Assembly: GCF_008704425.1 (NCBI RefSeq)
Contig: NZ_CP023696.1
Location: forward strand, 2,094,501 to 2,158,500
Direction: 5' to 3'
Source of the DNA: Streptomyces fradiae ATCC 10745 = DSM 40063
GTDB lineage: Bacteria; Actinomycetota; Actinomycetes; Streptomycetales; Streptomycetaceae
DNA: 64,000 bases
Part shown: positions 16,440 to 24,780 of the stretch, one piece after another
How the letters are laid out: each line of letters starts with the position of its first letter
Position numbering within the stretch: position 1 is the first letter of the stretch
Translations under genes and position numbers: made by a program
Notes under the pieces: model-generated
What the model saw: only the letters and a program-made list of their open reading frames with translations
Database searches by the model: none
Told to the model about the DNA's origin: nothing

Positions 16440-18629
16440 TCAGTCCCTCCAGACCGGCGGGCCGGCGAGGCCCTGCTGTCCGTCGTCCTGCCCCTCGGCC
16501 TTCTTGGGCTTCAGCGCTTCGGGGTCGTACGGCTTGATGGGGGGCGCCTCGATGGAGCCGTCGGGCTGGATCTTGGGCAGGGTCTGCTGCGGCTTGGGCA
16601 GGAGGGCCCGCTTGAGGTCCTGGTTGCCCTCGTCGTCGAGTCCGTAGAGGGCGTCGTAGATGTTGCGGACGGCGGGGCCGGAGGCGCCGGAGCCGGTGCC
16701 GCCCTGGGAGATCGTCATGACGATCGTGTAGTCGTCGGTGTACGTGGCGAACCAGGAGGTGGTCTGCTTGCCGTACACCTGGGCGGTGCCGGTCTTGGCG
16801 CGCATCGGGATCTTGTCCTGCGGCCAGCCGCCGAAGCGCCAGGCGGCGGTCCCGCCGGGTTCGACGACGGAGCGCAGGCCCTTGTCGAGGTCCTTGATGG
16901 TCTGGGCGTCGACCGGGAGCCGTCCGCTGGCCTTGGGCTCGATCTGCTCGATCTTCTTGCCGTCGGGGCTGATCACGGCCTTGCCGACGGTCGGCTCGTA
17001 GAGGGTGCCGCCGTTGCTGATGGCGGCGTAGGCGGTGGCGAGCTGGACCGGGGTGATCAGGACGTCGCCCTGGCCGATGGCGAAGTTGATGCTGTCGAAG
17101 GCCTTGAGCTGGTTGCCTTCGAGGCAGTTCTCGTACGCGATCTGCTGGACGTAGTCGCCGCCCTTCTTGCCCTGCTTGCACCAGGCGTCCTTGTTGGCCT
17201 CCCAGAAGCGCTGCTTCCACTGGCGGTCCGGGATGCGGCCGGTGACCTCGTTCGGCAGGTCGATGCCGGTCTCGGAGCCGAATCCGAACTCGCGGGCGGT
17301 CCGGTAGAACCAGTCGTGGGCGTCCTTGCGGGGCTTGAGGCCGCCGTCGCGCTGCCACTCCTTGTGGCCGAGGGCGTAGAAGACGGTGTTGCAGGAGTAC
17401 TTGAGGGCGTCGCCGAGGGTGATGGGGCCGTGGCCCTTGGACTCGAAGTTGGCGAAGCTGCGGCCGCCGAGGCTGTAGGAGGCGCTGCAGTTGTAGCGGT
17501 CGTCGAAGGGGTAGCCGGCGCGGACCGCGGCGCTCGCGGAGACGACCTTGAAGACGGAGCCGGCGGGCGACTGGCCCTGGATGGCCCGGTTGAGCAGCGG
17601 GTAGTTGGAGTCCTTGCTGGTGAACTTGGCGTACTCCTTGCCGGAGATGCCGCCGACCCAGACGTTGGGGTCGTAGTCGGGCTGGGAGGCCATCGCGACG
17701 ACCCGGCCGGTCTTGGACTCCATGACGACGACGGCGCCGGCGTCCGCCTTGTAGGGGCGGCCGGTGACCCGGTCGACCTCCTTGCGGACGGTCTTCATCG
17801 CCTGGTGCAGCTCGTACTCGGCGACGGCCTGGACGCGGGCGTCGATGGAGGTGACGAGGGTGGAGCCGGGAACGGTCGGGTCGTTCTCGACCTGGCCGAG
17901 TACGCGGCCGAGCTTGTCGACCTCGTAGCGGGTGACGCCGGCCTTGCCGCGCAGCGCCTTGTCGTAGGTGCGCTCGATGCCGGAGCGGCCGACCTGGTCG
18001 GAGCGGAGGAACGGCGAGTCGGTGTCCTTGGCCTTCTCGATCTCCTCGTCGGTGACGGGTGAGAGGTAGCCGAGGACCTGCGCGGTGCGGGCCTTGCCGG
18101 GGGCCGGGTAGCGGCGTACGGCGGTGGGCTCGGCGGTGATGCCGGGGAAGTCCTCGGCGCGCTCGCGGATCTGGAGGGCCTGCTGGGTGGTGGCGTCGTC
18201 GGTGACCGGGATGGGCTGGTAGGGCGAACCGTTCCAGCAGGGCTGGGGGGTCTCGCTGTCGCAGAGCCGGACCTTGTCCATGACCTCCTTGGGGGTCATG
18301 CCGAGGACGCCGGCGAGGCGGGTGAGGACGCCCTTGCCGCGGTCCTTCATCCGCATCAGCTCGGTGCGGGAGGCCGAGACGACGAGGCGGGTCTCGTTGT
18401 CGGCGAGGGGCACGCCGCGGGCGTCGAGGATGGTGCCGCGCACGGCGGGCTGGACGACCTGCTGGACGTGGTTGCTGCGGGCCGCGTCGGTGTACTCGTC
18501 GCCGTTGCGGATCTGGAGGTACCAGAGGCGGCCGAGGAGGGTGAGCAGCAGGGAGAAGACGAGGACCTGGATGACGATGAGGCGGATCTGGACGCGCGGG
18601 GTCCGGCCCGTCTCGGGAATGTTGCTCAC
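16440..18629 (-). CDS. mrdA: Penicillin-binding protein 2, class B transpeptidase
   Basis: 729 residues from a GTG with GGGGAGGGAG upstream. One N-terminal membrane helix (about 16-38) is followed by the dimerisation domain (GTILDARGVPLADNE) and the transpeptidase. Catalytic motifs are SVFK (about residue 358), SCN (about 413) and KTGTA (about 610). The C-terminal tail past the enzyme domain is Pro/Lys/Asp-rich. It cross-links peptidoglycan during elongation or spore-wall assembly with RodA. Fourth gene of mreB-mreC-mreD-pbp2-rodA. The mreD-pbp2 gap is 67 bases. Confidence 0.95.
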   Translation of the reverse strand: MSNIPETGRTPRVQIRLIVIQVLVFSLLLTLLGRLWYLQIRNGDEYTDAARSNHVQQVVQPAVRGTILDARGVPLADNETRLVVSASRTELMRMKDRGKGVLTRLAGVLGMTPKEVMDKVRLCDSETPQPCWNGSPYQPIPVTDDATTQQALQIRERAEDFPGITAEPTAVRRYPAPGKARTAQVLGYLSPVTDEEIEKAKDTDSPFLRSDQVGRSGIERTYDKALRGKAGVTRYEVDKLGRVLGQVENDPTVPGSTLVTSIDARVQAVAEYELHQAMKTVRKEVDRVTGRPYKADAGAVVVMESKTGRVVAMASQPDYDPNVWVGGISGKEYAKFTSKDSNYPLLNRAIQGQSPAGSVFKVVSASAAVRAGYPFDDRYNCSASYSLGGRSFANFESKGHGPITLGDALKYSCNTVFYALGHKEWQRDGGLKPRKDAHDWFYRTAREFGFGSETGIDLPNEVTGRIPDRQWKQRFWEANKDAWCKQGKKGGDYVQQIAYENCLEGNQLKAFDSINFAIGQGDVLITPVQLATAYAAISNGGTLYEPTVGKAVISPDGKKIEQIEPKASGRLPVDAQTIKDLDKGLRSVVEPGGTAAWRFGGWPQDKIPMRAKTGTAQVYGKQTTSWFATYTDDYTIVMTISQGGTGSGASGPAVRNIYDALYGLDDEGNQDLKRALLPKPQQTLPKIQPDGSIEAPPIKPYDPEALKPKKAEGQDDGQQGLAGPPVWRD

Positions 18630-18696
18630 GACTCCCTCCCCTGGGTGTGTCGGTCGGCTCGTGTCGCGTGCCGCCGCCGGGGCGGCCGGGCCTGCC

Positions 18697-19374
18697 TCAC
18701 AGCCGCTTGACCCCCTTGATGCGGGCGGCGCGGGTGGCCCTGTTGCGGGCCGCGCGGGCGCGCAGGCCGCCGCGCAGCCCTCCGCCGCGCCGGTCGCCGA
18801 CGTTCAGGCCGGTGCCGCCGGCCGTCCAGCCGGCCGTGACGCTGCCGGCGGCGGGCGCCTCGGCGAGCGGGTCGTTGTCGGCGCGCCGGGCCAGCGCCAT
18901 GATCCAGGGCACGGTGAACGGCGCGAGGACCAGGTCGTAGACGACGGCGGTGAGGATCAGCGAGACGAGGCCGACGTTGCGGGCGCCGGTGTCACCGACG
19001 AGGGCGCCGACGCCCGCGTACAGCAGGGTGGAGCCGATGGCGGCGGCGACGACCATCACCATCGGCCCGGCGGCCGACCGGGGCTGGCCCGTCTCGGGCT
19101 TGGTGAGGCCCGCGAGGTAGCCGATGACGCACAGGACCAGCGCGTACCGGCCGGCGGCGTGGTCGGCGGGCGGGGCCAGGTCGGCGAGGAGGCCGGCGGT
19201 GAAGCCGATGAGGGCGCCGCTCACGTGCCCGTACACCATCGACAGGGCGAGGACGGTGAGCAGCACCAGGTCGGGCACGGCGCCGGGCAGGTGGAGGCGG
19301 GCGAGGACGGAGACCTGGACGACGAGGGCGACGACGACCAGGGTGCCGGCGAGCAGGATCCGGTTGAGGCGCAT
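18697..19374 (-). CDS. mreD: Rod-shape-determining protein MreD
   Basis: 225 residues with five or six membrane helices and the family pattern PDLVLLTVLALSMVYG and GFTAGLLADLAPPADHAAGR. It starts four bases after the mreC stop. The C-terminal 50 residues are basic and Gly/Arg-rich, longer than in Gram-negative MreD, as is common in Streptomyces. It is a membrane link between MreC and the wall-synthesis enzymes. Confidence 0.92.
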   Translation of the reverse strand: MRLNRILLAGTLVVVALVVQVSVLARLHLPGAVPDLVLLTVLALSMVYGHVSGALIGFTAGLLADLAPPADHAAGRYALVLCVIGYLAGLTKPETGQPRSAAGPMVMVVAAAIGSTLLYAGVGALVGDTGARNVGLVSLILTAVVYDLVLAPFTVPWIMALARRADNDPLAEAPAAGSVTAGWTAGGTGLNVGDRRGGGLRGGLRARAARNRATRAARIKGVKRL

Positions 19375-19378
19375 GGGG

Positions 19379-20404
19379 CTACTCCTGCTCCTGCTCGTCG
19401 GTGCGGGGGGTCAGGCCCGGCACCGGCTGGGCGTTCATCTGCTCGTCGCGCTCGCCCTGCGGCTGCTCGCCGGGGGGCTGCTCGCCGTCCGGGGAGGCGG
19501 ACGAGGAGGGGGTGACCGTGACGGTGACCGTCGGGGCGGGCTTCGGCCTGGGCGGCAGGACCGTGTCGCGCGGGTCGGTGCGGGGCGGCTGGACGACGAC
19601 GCCGACGATGTCCAGGCGGCTGAACCCGGCGTACGGGCGGACGAACAGCCTGCGGGTCAGCTCGCCGCTGGACGGGTCGACCCGGATCACCTCGCCGACG
19701 GGGACACCCGGCACGAAGGGGCGGTCCGCCTGGGAGCCGAAGGTGACGAGCCGGTCGCCGGGCTTCACCTTCGCCTTGCCGTTGAGGAGCTGCACGGAGA
19801 GCGGGCGGTCGCCCTGGCCGGTGGCGAAGCCCAGCTCGTTGGTGCGCTCTATCCGCGTGCCGACCGTGAAGTCGGGGTCGCTGGCGAGGAGCACGGTGGA
19901 GGTGGAGGGGCCGACCGTGGTGACCCGGCCGACGAGGCCGGAACCGTTGATGACGGTCATGTCGCGGCGGATGCCGTCCTGCGCGCCGGCGTCGATGGTG
20001 ACCGTCCAGGAGAAGCCCTGGGCCGCCCCTATGGCGATGACCTCGGCCGCCTTGATCCCGTACTGCCCCGCGCCCGCGGTCCGCAGCAGCGCGTCCAGCT
20101 CGCGCAGGCGGTTGCGGTTGCGGTCGTCGCTGCCGAGCCTGGCCTTCAGCTCGGCGTTCTCCTTCTCCAGCTGCGCGATGCGGCTGTGGCGCTCGCTCGA
20201 GTCCCGTACGGCCCCGACGGCGTTGCCGATCGGGTTCACCGCGGACGCGACGCCGCTCTCGACCGGGCCGAAGACGGCGGCGGCGGCGCGCCGCGCTCCG
20301 TCGACCGGCGACCCCTCGCCGCCGCGGATGTCCACCGTGATCAGCGCGAACGCCACGGCGACCAGAAGCGCCAGTAGCAGCCGGCTCTCTTTCGTGTCCC
20401 TCAC
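19379..20404 (-). CDS. mreC: Rod-shape-determining protein MreC
   Basis: 341 residues from a GTG. An N-terminal membrane helix (about 8-25) is followed by a coiled coil (about 70-110, RIAQLEKENAELKARLGSDD) and the beta-barrel MreC domain (VIAIGAAQGFSWTVTIDAGA). The tail is Thr/Val/Pro then Gln/Glu-rich. The nearest ribosome-site-like run, GAGGAAGG, is about 15 bases upstream, which is far. A hairpin between mreB and mreC may lower its expression relative to mreB. Confidence 0.93.
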   Translation of the reverse strand: MRDTKESRLLLALLVAVAFALITVDIRGGEGSPVDGARRAAAAVFGPVESGVASAVNPIGNAVGAVRDSSERHSRIAQLEKENAELKARLGSDDRNRNRLRELDALLRTAGAGQYGIKAAEVIAIGAAQGFSWTVTIDAGAQDGIRRDMTVINGSGLVGRVTTVGPSTSTVLLASDPDFTVGTRIERTNELGFATGQGDRPLSVQLLNGKAKVKPGDRLVTFGSQADRPFVPGVPVGEVIRVDPSSGELTRRLFVRPYAGFSRLDIVGVVVQPPRTDPRDTVLPPRPKPAPTVTVTVTPSSSASPDGEQPPGEQPQGERDEQMNAQPVPGLTPRTDEQEQE

Positions 20405-20456
20405 GTGGGGCGGCCGTGCCTTCCTCGTAGGAATGTGTGTGCCGTTATACCAACGA

Positions 20457-20492
20457 TCAGCCGCACGGGTCCGGCAGCACCCGTACGGCTGA
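20457..20492 (-). terminator. Hairpin between mreB and mreC
   Basis: A 14-bp stem with one G-U pair: on the minus strand TCAGCCGTACGGGT pairs with ACCCGTGCGGCTGA around an 8-base loop. It begins 12 bases after the mreB stop and is followed by TCGTTGGTATAAC. It should end or attenuate part of the mreB transcript; TATAAC just after it could be a -10 for mreC. Confidence 0.65.
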
Positions 20493-20503
20493 CCGCGTAC
20501 GCG

Positions 20504-21523
20504 CTACCTGCGCGGCTGGGCGTCCAGCACCTGCTGGAGCGCCTCGAACTCCTCGACGCACTTGCCGGAGCCCAGCGCGACCGAGTCCAGCGGGTCCTCG
20601 GCGATGTGGATGGGCATCCCCGTCTCCTGGCGCAGCCGCTCGTCCAGGCCGCGCAGCAGGGCGCCGCCGCCGGTGAGGACGATGCCGCGGTCCATGATGT
20701 CGCCGGACAGCTCGGGGGGGCACTTGTCGAGGGTCGTCTTGACGGCGTCCACGACGGCGTTGACGGGCTCCTCGATGGCCCGGCGGACCTCGGAGGCGGA
20801 GATGACGACGGTCTTCGGCAGCCCGGAGACTAGGTCCCGCCCGCGGATCTCGGTGTGCTCGTCGTCGCCGATCTCGTACGCCGAGCCGATGGTGATCTTG
20901 ATCTGCTCGGCGGTGCGCTCGCCGAGGAGGAGGCTGTACTCCTTCTTGACGTGCTGGATGATGGCGTTGTCCAGCTCGTCGCCGGCCACCCGGATGGACT
21001 GGGCGGTGACGATTCCGCCGAGGGAGATGACGGCGACCTCCGTGGTGCCGCCGCCGATGTCCACGACCATGTTGCCCGTGGCCTCGTGGACCGGCAGGCC
21101 CGAGCCGATGGCGGCGGCCATGGGCTCCTCGATGATGTGCACCTGCCGGGCGCCGGCCTGCGTGGACGCCTCGATGACCGCGCGGCGCTCGACGCCCGTG
21201 ATGCCGGAGGGCACGCACACGACGACGCGGGGGCGGGCCAGGTAGCGCCGCTTGTGGATCTTGAGGATGAAGTAGCGGAGCATCCGCTCGGTGATCTCGA
21301 AGTCCGCGATCACACCGTCCTTGAGCGGCCGCACCGCGACGATGTTGCCAGGCGTCCGGCCGATCATCTTCTTCGCTTCCGCGCCGACCGCCAGGATGCC
21401 ACCCGTATTGGTGTTGATGGCGACGACCGACGGCTCGTTGAGGACGATGCCGCGACCCCTGACGTACACCAGCGTGTTGGCGGTCCCGAGGTCGACAGCC
21501 ATGTCACGGCCGATGAACGACAT
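20504..21523 (-). CDS. mreB: Actin-like cell-shape protein MreB
   Basis: 339 residues, usual length. The start at 21523 ([20 protein letters not shown]) is chosen because AAGGGGAA lies six bases upstream; an ATG seven codons earlier has no such site. Nucleotide-binding motifs are DLGTANT (phosphate 1), [18 protein letters not shown] (phosphate 2) and [18 protein letters not shown] (adenosine). In Streptomyces MreB is mainly needed for spore-wall thickening. First gene of the wall operon. Confidence 0.97.
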   Translation of the reverse strand: MSFIGRDMAVDLGTANTLVYVRGRGIVLNEPSVVAINTNTGGILAVGAEAKKMIGRTPGNIVAVRPLKDGVIADFEITERMLRYFILKIHKRRYLARPRVVVCVPSGITGVERRAVIEASTQAGARQVHIIEEPMAAAIGSGLPVHEATGNMVVDIGGGTTEVAVISLGGIVTAQSIRVAGDELDNAIIQHVKKEYSLLLGERTAEQIKITIGSAYEIGDDEHTEIRGRDLVSGLPKTVVISASEVRRAIEEPVNAVVDAVKTTLDKCPPELSGDIMDRGIVLTGGGALLRGLDERLRQETGMPIHIAEDPLDSVALGSGKCVEEFEALQQVLDAQPRR

Positions 21524-21622
21524 AGAGTTCCCCTTGTTTCCCATGAGGAGCGCCGGGCCTTCCCGCAGAGCGTTGACGGCTTCTCAGGACGGCGCGCTGG
21601 ATCGTGTGGAGCGGAGGATTCC

Positions 21623-21669
21623 ATCGTAGTGCCGCATGCGCGGACACGGCGCGGTGGTCCGCCTCTATA
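21623..21669 (-). promoter_or_regulatory. Candidate mreB promoter region
   Basis: Two -10-like hexamers read towards mreB: TACGAT (21628-21623) and TATAGA (21669-21664). Neither has a convincing TTGACA at the right distance. The leaders would be about 90-140 bases. Several mreB promoters are known in Streptomyces, so more than one is reasonable. Confidence 0.35.
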
Positions 21670-21723
21670 CAGGTGACGAGGTGTCGGTGCGATGCGTTCC
21701 CGATCTGCCCCGTCATATGCCGC

Positions 21724-21753
21724 GGGGCGACCGGAATTCCACTCGGTCGCCCC
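21724..21753 (-). terminator. Terminator of ndk
   Basis: GGGGCGACCG and CGGTCGCCCC form a perfect 10-bp stem with a 10-base loop, 30 bases after the ndk stop. No T-tract. Confidence 0.65.
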
Positions 21754-21783
21754 AGGTCAACGGCTCATTCGGCTGACCGCAGG

Positions 21784-22197
21784 TCAGGAAAGGCCGGGGA
21801 AGAAAATCTTGAGTTCCCGAATGGCGGACTCCTCCGAGTCCGACGCGTGGATCAGGTTCTCCCGGACGATGGTGCCGTAGTCGCCCCGGATGGAGCCGGG
21901 CGCCGCGGCGATCGGGTCCGTCGGCCCAGCGAGCTGCCGGACGCCCTCGATGACCCGCTCGCCCTCGACGACCATGGCGACGACCGGGCCGGAGGCCATG
22001 AAGGCGACGAGGGGCTCGTAGAAGGGCTTGCCCTTGTGCTCGCCGTAGTGCTGCTCCAGCGTGTCCTGGTCGAGCGTGCGCAGTTCCAGCGCGCTGATGG
22101 TCCAGCCGGCCTTGCGCTCGATGCGGCCGATGATCTCACCGATCAGGTGCCTGCGGACGGCGTCCGGCTTGAGGAGGACGAGGGTGCGCTGGGTCAT
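21784..22197 (-). CDS. ndk: Nucleoside diphosphate kinase
   Basis: 137 residues, the usual length. It has the N-terminal RTLVLLKPDAVRR and the catalytic histidine H117 in NLIHASDSEESA. It transfers the gamma phosphate from ATP to other nucleoside diphosphates. The ATG at 22197 has AAGGAG ten bases upstream. The order valS-folC-DUF4233-ndk is conserved across actinobacteria. Confidence 0.97.
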   Translation of the reverse strand: MTQRTLVLLKPDAVRRHLIGEIIGRIERKAGWTISALELRTLDQDTLEQHYGEHKGKPFYEPLVAFMASGPVVAMVVEGERVIEGVRQLAGPTDPIAAAPGSIRGDYGTIVRENLIHASDSEESAIRELKIFFPGLS

Positions 22198-22420
22198 CGT
22201 GGAAGGGCTCCTTGCAGGCATGTACGTGCGGTGCACAGAGGCTACAGGGGTCCCCCGGGAACCGGGCACCCCGGGCGGCCCGGCCCACGGGCGGCGCGGG
22301 GGAGGCGCGGGAGGCCGTCGCACGGCGCACCCGGCCGGGGCGCGGCGGGCGGCGCCGCGGTACGGGCGGCGGTACGGCGGCACCGCCGGACGACCGACGC
22401 CGCGGTACCGCCGTGCGCGG

Positions 22421-22774
22421 CTACGCCGAGGAGGCACCCGCCTCGCTCTGCGCCGCCCAGCGGGCCTTCGCATCGTCGATCTTGCGGCCGAAGTGGAGGG
22501 ACGCCCACCACAGGCCCCCGAAGACCGCGCCGAGGAAGAACATGATCGGGACGACGAGACCGCTCAGGACGAGCGCGACCTGCAGCGCCCAGCCCAGCGC
22601 GATCCCGCCCGGACGGGTGATCATGCCGCACAGCAGCACGCTCACCGCCATCAGGACACCGCACACCGCCCAGACGGCGCCCGGGTCCAGGGCCGGGTCC
22701 TTCATCGCCACCAGACCCGCGAAGCCGACCACGAAGAACTCGCCGATCAGCGTCGAGGCGCAGAGCGTACGCAT
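22421..22774 (-). CDS. DUF4233 membrane protein
   Basis: 117 residues with three to four membrane helices: about 8-22, 33-52, 61-85 and a segment with FFLGAVFGGLWWASLHFGRK. It matches the actinobacterial family typified by Rv2446c, which always sits between folC and ndk. It starts five bases after the folC stop, so they are co-translated. Function unknown. The 220 bases between it and ndk hold only G+C-rich short inverted repeats. Confidence 0.9.
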   Translation of the reverse strand: MRTLCASTLIGEFFVVGFAGLVAMKDPALDPGAVWAVCGVLMAVSVLLCGMITRPGGIALGWALQVALVLSGLVVPIMFFLGAVFGGLWWASLHFGRKIDDAKARWAAQSEAGASSA

Positions 22775-22779
22775 GTGTG

Positions 22780-24342
22780 TCAGCCCTTCCGCAGGAGCAG
22801 CCGGGCTTCCCCGACCGTGATCACCGAACCCGTCACCAGCACGCCGGCGCCGGCGAACTCGCCCTCCTCCTCGGCGAGCGTGATGGCCGCCTCCAGCGCG
22901 TCGTCGAGGCGCGGCTCGACGACCACCCGCTCCTCGCCGAAGACCTCCACGGCGACGGCCGCGAGCGCGTCGGGGTCCATCGCACGGGGCGTGGAGTTCG
23001 CCGTGACGACGACCTCCGCGAAGATCGGCTCGAACGCCTCCAGCAGGCCCCGCACGTCCTTGTCGTCGCTGGCGCCGACCACCCCGATCAGCCGGGAGAA
23101 CCCGAACGCCTCGCGCACGCCGTCGGCCGCCGCCCGCGCGCCGGCCGGGTTGTGCGCGGCGTCGAGCACGACGGTCGGGCTGCGCCGCACGACCTCCAGG
23201 CGGCCGGGCGAGGCGACGGAGCCGAAGGCCCGGCGGACCGTGTCGAGGTCCAGGGGGCGGGCGTGCTGGGCGCCGATCCCGAAGAACGCCTCGACCGCGG
23301 CGAGCGCCACGGCGGCGTTGTGCGCCTGGTGCGCCCCGTACAGGGGGAGGAAGACGCCCTCGTACTCGCCGCCGAGGCCGCGCAGGGTCAGCAGCTGGCC
23401 GCCGACCGCGACCTCCCGCGAGACGACGCCGAACTCCAGGCCCTCGCGCGCGACGGTGGCGGCGGCCTCCACGGCCTTCTTGAGCAGCACCTGCGCCGCG
23501 TCGACCGGCTGCTGGGCGAGGATGACGGTGGCGTCCGGCTTGATGATCCCCGCCTTCTCGGCGGCGATCTCGGCGGGCGTCGAGCCGAGCCGGTCGGTGT
23601 GGTCCAGGGAGATCGGGGTGACGACGGCGACGGAGCCGTCGATCACGTTCGTCGCGTCCCAGCTGCCGCCCATGCCGACCTCGACCACGGCCACGTCCAC
23701 CGGGGCGTCCGCGAACGCGGCGTAGGCCATGCCGGTGAGGACCTCGAAGAAGGACAGCCGGTACTCCTGGGCGGCGTCGACCATCTCGACGTACGGCTGG
23801 ATGTCGCGGTACGTCTCCACGAACCGCTCGGCGTCCACGGGCGCGCCGTCGAGGCTGATCCGCTCGGTGATCGTCTGGACGTGCGGCGAGGTGTACCGGC
23901 CGGTGCGCAGGTCGAAGGCGCCGAGCAGCGCCTCGATCATGCGGGCCGTGGACGTCTTGCCGTTGGTGCCCGTGATGTGGATCGAGGGGTACGCGCGCTG
24001 GGGCTCGCCCAGGACGTCCATCAGGGCGCTGATCCGCTGGACGGACGGCTCCAGCTTGGTCTCGCCCCAGCGGGTGGACAGCTCCTGCTCGACCTCGCGC
24101 AGGGCCCGGTCGACCTCGGGGTCGGTGGGGCGCGACGGCACGGGGTCGCCCTGCGGCGGGCCGGCCTGCGCGCGCAGGGTGCGGCTGCCGGCCTCGATCA
24201 CCGCCAGGTCGGGGCCGGAGGTCTCCTCGGGCCCGTCGGGGTCGGGGGATCCGGGGAGGCTGGTCTCCGCCTGGACGATGTCGTCGAAGCCGGCGAAGTC
24301 GTCGCTGTCCGGGTGGTCGCTGGACGAGGGCTGCTCACTCAC
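22780..24342 (-). CDS. folC: Folylpolyglutamate/dihydrofolate synthase
   Basis: 520 residues. The ATP loop ITGTNGKTST is at residues 123-132, followed by RTGRYTSPHVQTITERI (folate site), VVEVGMGGSWDATNV and the Mur-ligase-type second domain with VLDAAHNPAGARA. It adds glutamate to dihydropteroate and folates. The first 75 residues are an acidic Pro/Ser-rich extension not found in E. coli FolC but common in Streptomyces. The GTG at 24342 is the first codon of this frame with such an extension. Confidence 0.96.
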   Translation of the reverse strand: MSEQPSSSDHPDSDDFAGFDDIVQAETSLPGSPDPDGPEETSGPDLAVIEAGSRTLRAQAGPPQGDPVPSRPTDPEVDRALREVEQELSTRWGETKLEPSVQRISALMDVLGEPQRAYPSIHITGTNGKTSTARMIEALLGAFDLRTGRYTSPHVQTITERISLDGAPVDAERFVETYRDIQPYVEMVDAAQEYRLSFFEVLTGMAYAAFADAPVDVAVVEVGMGGSWDATNVIDGSVAVVTPISLDHTDRLGSTPAEIAAEKAGIIKPDATVILAQQPVDAAQVLLKKAVEAAATVAREGLEFGVVSREVAVGGQLLTLRGLGGEYEGVFLPLYGAHQAHNAAVALAAVEAFFGIGAQHARPLDLDTVRRAFGSVASPGRLEVVRRSPTVVLDAAHNPAGARAAADGVREAFGFSRLIGVVGASDDKDVRGLLEAFEPIFAEVVVTANSTPRAMDPDALAAVAVEVFGEERVVVEPRLDDALEAAITLAEEEGEFAGAGVLVTGSVITVGEARLLLRKG

Positions 24343-24780
24343 GCGTCCAGTCTACGGAGGCCCGCCGACACTCCCCGTCGCCGCCCCGCGGGCGGCCGGC
24401 GCGGGGCCGTGGGGTACGGAGCGGGGCGCGGGCCCCGCCCCGGTCGGCGGCCGGGCGCGCGGGCCGCGGGGGGACCGGCCGGCGGGCGGACCGGCCGGAC
24501 GGGCCCCGCCCCGGCGGACGGCCGGGGGCACGGGCCGGCGGGCGGGTGACCCCGGCGGGCCGGCCCGGAGGAGCCGGACCGGACGGGTGGCGGGCCCGGA
24601 CGGGTGGCGGGCCGGGTGCGGGCCGAGCCCAGTGCGAGCGCAAGCCCGAACCGGGCGCGGGCCCGAACCGGGCGCAAGCCCGAACCGGGCGCGGGCCCGA
24701 ACCGGGCGCGGGCCCGAACCGGGCGCGGGCCCGAACCGGGCGCGGGCCCGAACCGCAGGCGGTCCGGGCCCGTCGGCGGG
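24343..24780. other. G+C-rich repeat spacer between folC and valS
   Basis: No gene is supported. The segment is nearly all G and C. It contains a repeated GGGCCCCGCCCCGG-type block (near 24430 and 24510), a repeated CGGACGGGTGGCGGGC block (24580-24615) and a seven-unit 17-bp tandem array (24644-24762). It probably holds the valS 3' end and the folC promoter. Confidence 0.6.
24644..24762. repeat. 17-bp tandem repeat array, each unit a small hairpin
   Basis: Six consecutive units of GCCCGAACCGGGCGCGG (one with GCAA in place of GCGG) plus a seventh degenerate unit. In each, GCCCG pairs with CGGGC around AAC. The period is not a multiple of three and no reading frame uses it. It starts directly after the valS stop codon region (24781 is the last base of the gene on its 3' side), so it could act as a multi-hairpin terminator. 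Copy number is likely variable between strains. Confidence 0.8.

Noticed and set aside
24644..24762. CRISPR array
   Set aside because: The 17-bp units are directly contiguous with no spacers; it is a minisatellite.
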